From assembly GCA_045532175.1 (NCBI GenBank), contig JAZSFK010000065.1, positions 1-49,749 of the forward strand: a DNA stretch of 49,749 nt. Reading direction: 5' to 3'. Origin of the DNA: Fimenecus sp045532175. Lineage in GTDB: Bacteria > Bacillota > Clostridia > Oscillospirales > Acutalibacteraceae. Made by a program: the position numbers and the translations under genes. The notes under the pieces were generated by a model. The model was not told the origin of the DNA and searched no databases. It worked only from the letters and a program-made list of their open reading frames with translations. Below are positions 16,201 to 23,996 of the stretch, piece after piece (within the stretch, counting starts at the first letter, position 1; every line of letters begins with the position of its first letter).

Positions 16201-16956
16201 ATGTCTTGGCTTGAAGTTAATAGTATATATAAAAGCTTTGGAAAAACAGAAGTCCTTAAGGGTATAGGTTTTTCTCTTGAAAAAGGTGAAGTTTTAGCGC
16301 TTATTGGTTCTTCGGGAAGCGGTAAAACAACTTTACTCAGATGCTTAAATTTTCTTGAAACTCCCGATGATGGAATTATTAGTGTAAAGGGAGAAGTTTT
16401 ATTTGACGGAAGTGTAAAAACAAAATTCAATGATGAGAAAATGAGACAAAATAGACTTCATTTTGGATTAGTTTTCCAGAATTTTAACCTTTTCCCTCAA
16501 TATACTGTTCTTAAGAACATTACATTGGCTCCGTCATTGCTTAAAAAGGGAACGGATGAAGAAATCAATAATAAGGCGATTGAATTAATTAATAGTGTTG
16601 GACTTTCAGAAAAAGTAAATTCCTATCCTTGCGAATTATCAGGTGGTCAACAGCAACGTGTTGCTATTGCTCGAGCTTTGGCCCTTTCTCCTGATGTACT
16701 TTGCTTTGATGAGCCTACAAGCGCTCTTGACCCTGAACTTACAGGTGAAGTTCTCCGTGTAATTAAAGAACTTAAAAACGGTGAGAACACAATGGTAATT
16801 GTTACTCACGAAATGAATTTTGCAAAGAATATAGCTGATAAAGTTATCTTTATGGCTGATGGTATTATTGAGGAAGTTGGTACTCCTGAGGAATTATTCA
16901 ATAACCCACAAAGCCCGAGACTCAAAGAGTTTTTAAGTTCATCACTAAAAGACTAA
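16201..16956 (+). CDS. Amino-acid ABC transporter ATP-binding protein (GlnQ/HisP type)
   Basis: This cytoplasmic ATPase powers the upstream permease. The 251-aa protein has Walker A GSSGSGKTT, Q-loop GLVFQNFNLFPQYT, signature LSGGQQQRVAIARAL, Walker B VLCFDEPTSALDP and the H-loop VTHEMNFA. That is the full set, and the DPELTGEVL context is typical of polar amino-acid importers. ATG 16201 follows AAGGAGG. It is last gene of the operon and ends in a stem-loop shared with the convergent rubredoxin gene. Confidence 0.95.
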   Translation: MSWLEVNSIYKSFGKTEVLKGIGFSLEKGEVLALIGSSGSGKTTLLRCLNFLETPDDGIISVKGEVLFDGSVKTKFNDEKMRQNRLHFGLVFQNFNLFPQYTVLKNITLAPSLLKKGTDEEINNKAIELINSVGLSEKVNSYPCELSGGQQQRVAIARALALSPDVLCFDEPTSALDPELTGEVLRVIKELKNGENTMVIVTHEMNFAKNIADKVIFMADGIIEEVGTPEELFNNPQSPRLKEFLSSSLKD

Positions 16957-16960
16957 AAAA

Positions 16961-16995
16961 TGACCTTCGTCCGTATTGGATGAAGGTCAAAACTT
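16961..16995. terminator. Shared terminator, amino-acid importer and flavin reductase-rubredoxin
   Basis: A 12-bp stem with one wobble pair, TGACCTTCGTCC (16961-16972) with GGATGAAGGTCA (16978-16989). It is U-rich on the minus strand (six T) and has AAAACTTTT on the plus strand. Confidence 0.75.
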
Positions 16996-17604
16996 TTATT
17001 TAATTGGCTCAAAATCCTCTGCACCGTGTTTGCATAAAGGACAAATAAAATCAGCAGGTAATTCTTCCCCCTCATAAACATAACCACAAATTTTGCAAAC
17101 ATAGCCTTTTACCTTTTGTGTTTCAGGTTTAGGTTTTATATGGTCAAAATAGTATTGATATGTTGCTGATGGGACATCTGAAAGTGTTTCTGCTTCGGTA
17201 ACATCAGAAATAAATAAAAGGTGAGTGCCACAATCTATAATATCTGTAACTGTGCAAGAAATATAAGCATTTGTACCTTCACAAATAAAGTATGTTCCGT
17301 TTTCTGTACGGTAATGGTCGTTGTATCCTGCGAATTTATCTGTATCTCTTCCACTTGCAAAACCAAAACGTTTAATCATATCAAAAGTAACATCCTGAGA
17401 TAAGACAGATATTGTAAATTTCTTTGAATTTTCAATCATTTCACAAGTGTAATTGCTTTTATTAACTGCAATCGTAAGTCTTTTTGGGCTGTCAGTAACC
17501 TGTGTAGCAGTATTGATAATACACGCATTGTCCTTACCGTCACAATTGGCGCTTAAAATAAATAAACCATAACTTAACTTAAACATTGCTTCATTTCTTA
17601 TCAT
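16996..17604 (-). CDS. Flavin reductase domain fused to rubredoxin (high-molecular-weight rubredoxin)
   Basis: Residues 1-155 are a flavin reductase-like FMN domain (MFKLSYGLFILSANCDGKDN, TDSPKRLTIAVNKSNYTCE, MIKRFGFASGRDTDKF). Residues 165-202 are a rubredoxin with four iron ligands, C170/C173 (CKICGYVYEG) and C188/C191 (CPLCKHG). Such two-domain proteins in anaerobes pass electrons from NAD(P)H toward flavodiiron proteins that detoxify O2 or NO; no partner gene is in the window. The length of 202 aa is normal. ATG 17604 follows AAGGAGATGG. It is single-gene, divergent from nhaC. Confidence 0.9.
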   Translation of the reverse strand: MIRNEAMFKLSYGLFILSANCDGKDNACIINTATQVTDSPKRLTIAVNKSNYTCEMIENSKKFTISVLSQDVTFDMIKRFGFASGRDTDKFAGYNDHYRTENGTYFICEGTNAYISCTVTDIIDCGTHLLFISDVTEAETLSDVPSATYQYYFDHIKPKPETQKVKGYVCKICGYVYEGEELPADFICPLCKHGAEDFEPIK

Positions 17605-17626
17605 AATACCATCTCCTTGTATATGT

Positions 17627-17655
17627 ATTATAACACAATTATTTTAATTTGTATA
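17627..17655 (-). promoter_or_regulatory. Predicted promoter of the flavin reductase-rubredoxin gene
   Basis: On the minus strand TATACA (17655-17650), a 17-bp spacer and a perfect TATAAT (17632-17627). Confidence 0.5.
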
Positions 17656-17671
17656 TGTTATATATTTAACA
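17656..17671. promoter_or_regulatory. Possible Rex-like operator
   Basis: TGTTAT-ATAT-TTAACA is one mismatch from the half-site pattern TGTTAA-N4-TTAACA used by the NADH-sensing repressor Rex in Clostridia. It lies between the divergent rubredoxin and antiporter promoters. Two copies of TTGTATATGT (17618 and 17649) also lie here. The regulator assignment is inference only. Confidence 0.3.
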
Positions 17672-17692
17672 TTCTTCTTTTTTTGATTTCGA

Positions 17693-17720
17693 TTGACAAA
17701 ATGCATTAAATATGTTATCT
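17693..17720 (+). promoter_or_regulatory. Predicted promoter of the NhaC-family antiporter gene
   Basis: Consensus TTGACA (17693-17698), a 16-bp spacer and TTATCT (17715-17720). Confidence 0.45.
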
Positions 17721-17790
17721 TTTTACCATTAATATGTATATTGTGCAGTATTATTTTATTGTATAAATATACAAAAAAGGAGATGTAAAA

Positions 17791-19584
17791 ATGAAACGAA
17801 AATTAAATGTTAAACTCATTTCAATTTTCGCAATCGCTTTGGTTCTTGTTTCTATGATGTCATTTATGGCATTTGCAAGTGACGGGAATGCAAAAGACCC
17901 GGTTACTGTTGATTGCGGTACTTGTGGCGGTAGTGGTTTTTCTACATATTGTGAAGAATGTGAAAATACCAACACTTATTGCGAAGCTTGTGTGGGTGAT
18001 GCAGAGAAAAATACTTGTGCTGATTGTGGTGGTACAGGTTCTGTAGAAGCACCAACTAAATTCTATTCATCTATTTGGGCTCTTCTTCCACCTGTAATTG
18101 CTATTGCGTTGGCACTCATTACAAAAGAAGTTTACTCATCACTCTTTATTGGTATAGTTGTTGGCGGTTTGCTCTACGCAGAAGGCAATATTGTCGGTAC
18201 AATAACACATGTATTTAGCGACGGCTTTGTTGCAAACATTGCAGACTCATACAATATGGGTATAATCATATTCCTTGTTGTTCTTGGTGCAATGGTTTCA
18301 ATGATGAACAAAGCAGGTGGTTCTGCTGCTTTTGGTCGTTGGGCAAAAAAACATATTAAATCAAGAGTTGGTGCACAGCTTGCAACAGTCCTCTTTGGTT
18401 GTATGATTTTCATCGACGACTATTTCAATTGCCTTACAGTTGGTTCAGTTATGAGACCTGTTACAGATAGTCACAAGGTTTCACGTGCAAAACTTGCATA
18501 CCTTATTGATGCTACTGCAGCACCTGTTTGCATTATTGCTCCTGTTTCATCCTGGGCAGCAGCAGTTGCAGGTTTCGTTGCAGAAGAAGAGGTTAGTGGT
18601 TTCCAACTCTTCCTCAGTGCTATTCCATATAACTTCTATGCACTTCTTACAATTGTAATGATGATTGCTATTACTGTTATGAAGTTTGACTATGGTAAAA
18701 TGAGACTTCACGAAGAAAACGCGCTTGGTGGAGACCTTTTTACAAGTGATGCTGAAAATTTTGCAGATTCAGCTGATGATAGTAATGTAAATTCTAAAGG
18801 TAAGGTTATTGACCTTATTCTTCCAGTTGTAGTTCTTATAATTGCTTGTGTTATTGGTCTTATCTATTCAGGCGGATTCTTTGATGCAACAAGCGGTGCA
18901 TACCATAATGTTATTGATGCTTTCTCAGGTGCTGATGCATCAGTTGGTCTTCTTTATGGTTCATTCTGCACACTCATTCTTTCAATTGCATACTTTATGA
19001 TTCGTCGTGTAGTTACATTTAAAGAGTGTATGGCATCTATTCCTGAAGGCTTCAAAGCAATGGTTCCCGCAATTATGATTCTTGCTTGTGCATGGACTCT
19101 TAAGGCAATGACAGATAGCCTTGGTGCAAAAGAATTTATCGCAGGTATTGTTGAGTCAACTGCAGGTACATTTGCTAACTTCCTTCCTGCAGTAATTTTC
19201 CTTATTGCAGTTGGCCTTTCTTTTGCTACAGGCACATCATGGGGTACATTTGGTATTCTCATTCCACTTGTTCTCAGCGTATTCCCATATAGTAGCGGAC
19301 CGATTTCTATTATTGCTATTTCTGCTTGTATGGCTGGTGCAGTTTGTGGTGACCACTGTTCACCAATTTCCGATACAACAATTATGGCAAGTGCTGGTAG
19401 CCAGAGTAACCATATTAACCACGTATCAACACAGTTGCCTTATGCACTTACAGCTGCAGGGGTGTCATTTGTAACATATGTTATAGCTGGTTTTGTTCAG
19501 TCAGTAATTGCACTTCCAATTGGTATTGCTCTTATGCTTGGAACACTTTTTGTAATCAAAGCAGTTTCAAAGAAAAAAGCATAA
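17791..19584 (+). CDS. NhaC-family Na+/H+ antiporter with N-terminal signal peptide and four-CxxC domain
   Basis: From residue 92 on, this 597-aa protein is an NhaC-type sodium/proton (or amino-acid/proton) antiporter with about eleven membrane segments. Typical stretches are IFIDDYFNCLTVGSVMRP, LIDATAAPVCIIAPVSSW, SFATGTSWGTFGILIPL and AGAVCGDHCSPISDTTIMAS. The N terminus is unusual: a signal-peptide-like segment (residues 1-30, FMAFAS-D), then eight cysteines in four CxxC pairs (42/45, 54/57, 64/67, 76/79). The first and last pairs are CGTCGGSG and CADCGGTG, like the DnaJ zinc-finger repeat CxxCxGxG. This part is predicted outside the cell. ATG 17791 follows AAAGGAG. It is monocistronic with its own promoter and terminator. 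The exact ion or substrate is not known. Confidence 0.88.
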   Translation: MKRKLNVKLISIFAIALVLVSMMSFMAFASDGNAKDPVTVDCGTCGGSGFSTYCEECENTNTYCEACVGDAEKNTCADCGGTGSVEAPTKFYSSIWALLPPVIAIALALITKEVYSSLFIGIVVGGLLYAEGNIVGTITHVFSDGFVANIADSYNMGIIIFLVVLGAMVSMMNKAGGSAAFGRWAKKHIKSRVGAQLATVLFGCMIFIDDYFNCLTVGSVMRPVTDSHKVSRAKLAYLIDATAAPVCIIAPVSSWAAAVAGFVAEEEVSGFQLFLSAIPYNFYALLTIVMMIAITVMKFDYGKMRLHEENALGGDLFTSDAENFADSADDSNVNSKGKVIDLILPVVVLIIACVIGLIYSGGFFDATSGAYHNVIDAFSGADASVGLLYGSFCTLILSIAYFMIRRVVTFKECMASIPEGFKAMVPAIMILACAWTLKAMTDSLGAKEFIAGIVESTAGTFANFLPAVIFLIAVGLSFATGTSWGTFGILIPLVLSVFPYSSGPISIIAISACMAGAVCGDHCSPISDTTIMASAGSQSNHINHVSTQLPYALTAAGVSFVTYVIAGFVQSVIALPIGIALMLGTLFVIKAVSKKKA

Positions 19585-19602
19585 TTGAATAATTAAAATT
19601 TT

Positions 19603-19635
19603 AACACCCTATCCTTAATTGGATAGGGTGTTTTT
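19603..19635 (+). terminator. Terminator of the antiporter gene
   Basis: A perfect 12-bp stem, AACACCCTATCC (19603-19614) with GGATAGGGTGTT (19621-19632), runs into five T. Confidence 0.9.
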
Positions 19636-19722
19636 ATGCTTAAATTGACTTTATTTATGTTTTCATGTAAAGACAATGAAAATTCCTTTTGTTTTATATT
19701 AAAAGGATTTAAGGGCAAAAAT

Positions 19723-19748
19723 AAAGGACTATACGTTGATAGTCCTTT
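19723..19748 (-). terminator. Terminator of the LIV importer operon
   Basis: A 10-bp stem, AAAGGACTAT (19723-19732) with ATAGTCCTTT (19739-19748), is followed on the minus strand by a T-rich tract. It lies just past the stop of the cytidylate-kinase-like gene. Confidence 0.8.
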
Positions 19749-19756
19749 TTACTTTA

Positions 19757-20383
19757 TTATTTAACGTTTTCTAACACATTGATATATGCTTTAATTGCCT
19801 CAACACAACCATTAAATCCTAAATCGGCACTGTTAAGACATAAGTCATAGTTACGTGCATTATCCCATTCGCGACATGTGTAATAGTGATAATATTCACT
19901 GCGATGCTTGTTAATCTTGTTGATTTTCTTGTCAGCATCCTTTTCACTCATGCCAAACATATCCATTACTGTTTTAACACAAACGTCATGCGGTGCCCAG
20001 ATGAAAACCTTGATAACATTTTCATAATCTTTTAAAACAAAGTCAGCGCATCTGCCGACAATGATACAAGATTCTTTTTCTGCGAGGGTTTTTATAATTT
20101 TGGCTTGATAATTAAAAAGATTCTCTTTTGATGTAAACTTACTGTCTTCAGGTGGAATTACATTACCACTATATTTATATGTAGAGGGGTCAAAAAGACC
20201 TTTGCTGATTTCCTCGTCATTTTTCTGAAAAAGACCTAAGTTAATACCGCTATCATCGGATGCCATATAAAGAATTTCTCGGTCATAGAAGGGAATGTTT
20301 AATTCTTTTGCAAGCATTTGACCAACAGTTTTACCGCCACTACCATAGTCACGTGCAATAGTAATTACTATTTTGTTTTTCAT
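19757..20383 (-). CDS. Cytidylate kinase-like family protein (AAA/P-loop kinase)
   Basis: This 208-aa P-loop kinase of the Cytidylate_kin2 type (PF13189) has an N-terminal P-loop variant (IARDYGSGGKTVGQMLAKEL), IPFYDREILYMAS, CIIVGRCADFVLKD and a basic lid region with NKHRSEYYHYYTCREWDNA. The family is widespread in Clostridia; its substrate is unproven, and a true cmk exists at 4473-5135. It starts 25 bp after livF behind AAAGGTGG and is the last gene before a terminator, so it is co-transcribed with the LIV importer. A regulatory role is possible but is a guess. Confidence 0.82.
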   Translation of the reverse strand: MKNKIVITIARDYGSGGKTVGQMLAKELNIPFYDREILYMASDDSGINLGLFQKNDEEISKGLFDPSTYKYSGNVIPPEDSKFTSKENLFNYQAKIIKTLAEKESCIIVGRCADFVLKDYENVIKVFIWAPHDVCVKTVMDMFGMSEKDADKKINKINKHRSEYYHYYTCREWDNARNYDLCLNSADLGFNGCVEAIKAYINVLENVK

Positions 20384-20407
20384 AATAATTTATCCACCTT
20401 TCAGCAA

Positions 20408-21121
20408 TTATTCGCTAAGATAAGCCTTTTTAACAGATTCATCGTTTAAAAGGTCTTTTGCATTACCTGAAAGTGCAATCGAACCTGTTTCAAGAACATA
20501 AGCTCTATCTGCAATTGAAAGTGCCTTTTTTGCATTCTGCTCAACAAGAAGAACTGTTGTTCCGTTTTCATTGATAGCTTTTATGATATCAAAAATCTCA
20601 GATACAAGAAGGGGAGAAAGTCCCATTGACGGTTCGTCCATTAAAACAAATTCAGGTTTGGACATTAATGCTCTGCCCATAGCAAGCATTTGTTGTTCAC
20701 CACCGGAAAGAGTACCTGCAATTTGGTTTTTACGCTCCTTTAGTCTTGGAAATCTTTCATAAACATAATTAAGTGTTTCTTCGATTTCATTTTTATCTTT
20801 TCTTGTATATGCTCCAAGTTTAATATTATCAATAACCGAAAGCTGAGAAAAAATTCTGCGTCCTTCAGGAACATGTGCCATACCCATAGTTACAATTTTA
20901 TGAGCTGGAATCTTTGTAATGTCTTTATCATTATAAATGATTGTGCCTGTTTTAGGTTTAAGAAGTCCGGTAACAGTATGGAGGATTGTTGTTTTACCTG
21001 CACCATTAGCGCCAATAAGAGCAACAATTTCACCTTTATTAACTTCAAAGGAAACACCTTTTAAAGCTTTAATCATACCATAATATACTTCGATATTATC
21101 GACTTGTAAGAGTGGTGCCAT
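20408..21121 (-). CDS. livF: Branched-chain amino-acid ABC transporter ATPase LivF
   Basis: This is the second ATPase of a LIV-type importer (237 aa), with Walker A GANGAGKTT, LKGVSFEVNKGEIVALI, the LivF-specific VPEGRRIFSQLSVIDN, signature LSGGEQQMLAMGRALM, Walker B FVLMDEPSMGLSP and switch VLLVEQNAKKAL. I chose ATG 21121, preceded by AAGGAGG; the in-frame upstream ATG at 21142 overlaps the end of livG. It pairs with LivG to drive the LivH/LivM channel. Confidence 0.95.
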   Translation of the reverse strand: MAPLLQVDNIEVYYGMIKALKGVSFEVNKGEIVALIGANGAGKTTILHTVTGLLKPKTGTIIYNDKDITKIPAHKIVTMGMAHVPEGRRIFSQLSVIDNIKLGAYTRKDKNEIEETLNYVYERFPRLKERKNQIAGTLSGGEQQMLAMGRALMSKPEFVLMDEPSMGLSPLLVSEIFDIIKAINENGTTVLLVEQNAKKALSIADRAYVLETGSIALSGNAKDLLNDESVKKAYLSE

Positions 21122-21134
21122 ATTATTTACCTCC

Positions 21135-21893
21135 TTAATCACCTAAATATGCCTTAATAACTTCAGGGTTATTTAGAACATCACTTGTTTTTCCTTGTGC
21201 AAGTTCCTGACCAAAATTAAGAACTGTGACTTCATCACAAATACCGCTGACAAGTTTCATATCATGCTCAATAAGAAGTATTGTCATATCAAATTTGTCA
21301 CGTACAAATCGAATAGTGTCCATAAGTTCCTGCGTTTCACTCGGATTCATACCTGCAGCAGGTTCATCGAGAAGTAATAACTTTGGATTTGTGGCCAATG
21401 CACGAGCAATTTCAAGTTTTCTCTGCTTACCATAGGGGAGATTATCTGCTAATGTATCAGCTTCATTTTCAAGACCAAAAACTTCAAGCAATTCCATTGC
21501 TTTATTCTTAATCTTTTTTTCAGCACTAAAATATCGAGGTAGTTTTAACATACCTTCAACAGTTGTATATTTAATTTGATTATGAAGCCCGAGTTTAACG
21601 TTATCAATTACACTAAGATTTTTGAAAAGTCTGATATTTTGGAATGTACGTGCAATACCGCACTTGTTAATCTCAACCGGAGATTTTCCAACCATTTTAA
21701 CACCATCAAGTGTAAAAGTGCCTGTCGTAGGTTTATAAACACCTGTCAAGAGGTTGAAAACAGTTGTTTTACCTGCACCATTTGGTCCGATAAGACCATA
21801 TAGACTTCCTTTTTCAAGTGAAAGATTAAATCCTTCAACCGCGTGAAGTCCACCAAAAACAATACCAAGATTCTTTACTTCAAGTAATGCCAT
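21135..21893 (-). CDS. livG: Branched-chain amino-acid ABC transporter ATPase LivG
   Basis: This is the first ATPase of the LIV importer (252 aa). It has Walker A GPNGAGKTTVFNLLTG, the LivG-specific GIARTFQNIRLFKNLSV, signature variant LPYGKQRKLEIARAL (LivG commonly has YGxQR rather than LSGGQ), Walker B LLLLDEPAAGMNP and HD in LLIEHDMKLV. ATG 21893 overlaps the livM stop by one base (TAATG) and follows AGGGAGG. Identification is secure. Confidence 0.96.
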   Translation of the reverse strand: MALLEVKNLGIVFGGLHAVEGFNLSLEKGSLYGLIGPNGAGKTTVFNLLTGVYKPTTGTFTLDGVKMVGKSPVEINKCGIARTFQNIRLFKNLSVIDNVKLGLHNQIKYTTVEGMLKLPRYFSAEKKIKNKAMELLEVFGLENEADTLADNLPYGKQRKLEIARALATNPKLLLLDEPAAGMNPSETQELMDTIRFVRDKFDMTILLIEHDMKLVSGICDEVTVLNFGQELAQGKTSDVLNNPEVIKAYLGD

Positions 21894-22972
21894 TAGTTTT
21901 GACCTCCCTTAGCAGTTTTCTTGCCCTTGATTTTCATTATAAAGCCTTTTTTTAAATCACTTATTTTATCATTATTATTTACAATCATCATTACAATAAG
22001 GAGGATTGCATAGAATAACATTCTATATTCACCAACTTCTCTAAGCAACTCAGGAAGTGCATAGAGAAGTATTGCTGAAATTACAGAACCTCTGATTGAA
22101 CCAATACCACCAAGAACAACATAAACAAGAATGAGAATTGATGTGTTATAATCAAATGTACTTGATGAGAATGAATGGAGATTATGTGAATATAGTACAC
22201 CGGCAAGTCCGGCAAAGAATGCCGAGACAGTGAAGATTATAAGTTTATATTTCGGGATATTGATACCAATTGTTTGTGCAGCAATACTGTTGTCGCGGAT
22301 TGCCATAACGGCACGTCCTGTTCGAGAATTGATAAGATTGAGAGAAACAGCAACTGTCATAAATAAAATTACAAATGCAATTATAAAAGTTGCATCTCTT
22401 GGTGTTCCTGTAATACCCATTGCACCTTTAATAATTGTTTTTCCATCAGGTGCAAGCATATTTGTATATTTTGTACCATCAATGGAAAACTTTAATCCTG
22501 TTGAATCAATTCCGAGATAAATAAGATTGAATATGTTTTTAATTATTTCACCAAAAGCAAGTGTAACAATTGCAAGATAGTCACCCTTAAGTCTTAAAAC
22601 GGGAATACAGATAAGAAAACCAAAAATAGCAGCGCAGATACCACCGATGAGCAAAGCTATTCCAAATCTAATCCATTCATCGGGAATCATTGTTTTAAAA
22701 ACATTTGAGAATAAAGCACTTGAATATGCGCCAATGCACATAAATCCTGCATGACCTAATGAAAGGTCGCCCAAGATACCTACAACTAAATTAAGTGAAA
22801 CGGCAGCGGTACCATAAATGCAAAGAGGGATAAGAAGATTTTTTATCTGACGAGGCATTTCACCGCTTTCAAGCCATACAAGAGCAACAACAAAAAGTGC
22901 TATCAACATTACATAGGTAATAAGATTGCTGATAGATGAAGATTTGATTTTCATTTTAGATTTTGCCATCAT
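21893..22972 (-). CDS. livM: Branched-chain amino-acid ABC transporter permease LivM
   Basis: This is a membrane channel subunit (about 359 aa) with around nine hydrophobic segments. It has the LivM pattern GTAAVSLNLVVGILGDLSLGH, AIVTLAFGEIIKNI, GRAVMAIRDNSIAAQTIGIN (EAA-like coupling loop) and YVVLGGIGSIRGSV. Two adjacent ATG codons, 22972 and 22969, follow AAGGTGAT closely; either may be used. An upstream in-frame ATG (22993) lies within the end of livH and lacks a ribosome site. The C-terminal tail is Lys-rich. Confidence 0.94.
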   Translation of the reverse strand: MMAKSKMKIKSSSISNLITYVMLIALFVVALVWLESGEMPRQIKNLLIPLCIYGTAAVSLNLVVGILGDLSLGHAGFMCIGAYSSALFSNVFKTMIPDEWIRFGIALLIGGICAAIFGFLICIPVLRLKGDYLAIVTLAFGEIIKNIFNLIYLGIDSTGLKFSIDGTKYTNMLAPDGKTIIKGAMGITGTPRDATFIIAFVILFMTVAVSLNLINSRTGRAVMAIRDNSIAAQTIGINIPKYKLIIFTVSAFFAGLAGVLYSHNLHSFSSSTFDYNTSILILVYVVLGGIGSIRGSVISAILLYALPELLREVGEYRMLFYAILLIVMMIVNNNDKISDLKKGFIMKIKGKKTAKGGQN

Positions 22973-22979
22973 TATCACC

Positions 22980-23861
22980 TTACACTTTCTCACTGATTTT
23001 CTTACCCATAATTCCTGTTGGTTTTACGAGAAGAATAATAATCAAAATTCCGAAAACAATTGCATCTGAAAGTTGAGTTGAAATATAAACCTTACTCAAA
23101 TTCTCGATAATTCCAAGAAGAAGACCACCAATCATTGCACCGGGAATTGAACCGATTCCGCCGAATACAGCAGCAGTAAAGGCTGTGATACCGGGCATAG
23201 CACCTGTTGTTGGTGAAAGAATTGGATATGAAGAACAAAGCAAAGCACCTGCAATGGCGGCAAGGGCGGAACCAATAGCAAAAGTAATGGAAATCGTTCC
23301 GTTAACATTGATACCCATAAGCTGTGCCGCACCTTTATCTTCTGATACTGCTAACATTGCACGTCCCGTTTTTGTCTTATTAATAAACAATGTAAGAACA
23401 ATCATAATAACAACTGAAACAGCTATAGTAACTAATGTGTTGTTAGAGATTGTAATTTGTCCGTCAAAAAGAGTGATACTTCCATCACCAAACAATGGGG
23501 TAAATGTTTTTGTTCCTGCACCAAAAATCAATTGAGCTGAATTTTGCAAAAAGTAACTAACACCGATAGCAGTAATAAGAACAGCCAGTGATGAAGCTTT
23601 TCTTAATGGCTTATAGGCAATTTTCTCAATAGTAATACCAAGTATTGTACATATAATTGTACCGAACAAAATGCATAATATTGGGGAAAGTCCTAGTTTT
23701 GTTAAAGCGGTAAACATAACAAATGCACCAACCATAATGACATCGCCGTGTGCAAAGTTAAGCATTTTTGCAATACCGTAAACCATTGTATATCCTAATG
23801 CAATAAGGGCATAAATACCACCAAGACTAATTCCGGATATAAGTGCTGATAAAAATTCCAT
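22980..23861 (-). CDS. livH: Branched-chain amino-acid ABC transporter permease LivH
   Basis: This is the other channel subunit (293 aa), with the family start ISGISLGGIYALIALGYTMVYGI, MLNFAHGDVIMVGAF, GRAMLAVSEDKGAAQLMGIN and GIGSIPGAMIGGLLLGIIE. About eight membrane helices are present. ATG 23861 follows GGAGGAG. Upstream, 135 bp containing a strong stem-loop separate it from the binding-protein gene. Confidence 0.96.
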   Translation of the reverse strand: MEFLSALISGISLGGIYALIALGYTMVYGIAKMLNFAHGDVIMVGAFVMFTALTKLGLSPILCILFGTIICTILGITIEKIAYKPLRKASSLAVLITAIGVSYFLQNSAQLIFGAGTKTFTPLFGDGSITLFDGQITISNNTLVTIAVSVVIMIVLTLFINKTKTGRAMLAVSEDKGAAQLMGINVNGTISITFAIGSALAAIAGALLCSSYPILSPTTGAMPGITAFTAAVFGGIGSIPGAMIGGLLLGIIENLSKVYISTQLSDAIVFGILIIILLVKPTGIMGKKISEKV

Positions 23862-23940
23862 ATTTTCTCCTCCATATATGGTTTTTAAAAAGACACCATT
23901 ATCAAAAGTATCTTTTTAAAAATCATATATAACATTCAAA

Positions 23941-23972
23941 AGTATGCCGTATGAAAAAACATACGGCATACT
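23941..23972 (-). terminator. Intra-operon stem-loop between livK-type gene and livH
   Basis: A perfect 13-bp stem, AGTATGCCGTATG (23941-23953) with CATACGGCATACT (23960-23972), has a six-base loop and TTTT on the minus strand. No promoter was recognised between it and livH, so it probably lets through only part of the transcripts. Confidence 0.75.
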
Positions 23973-23996
23973 TTACTGTTGATTTAGTAAAAAAAG

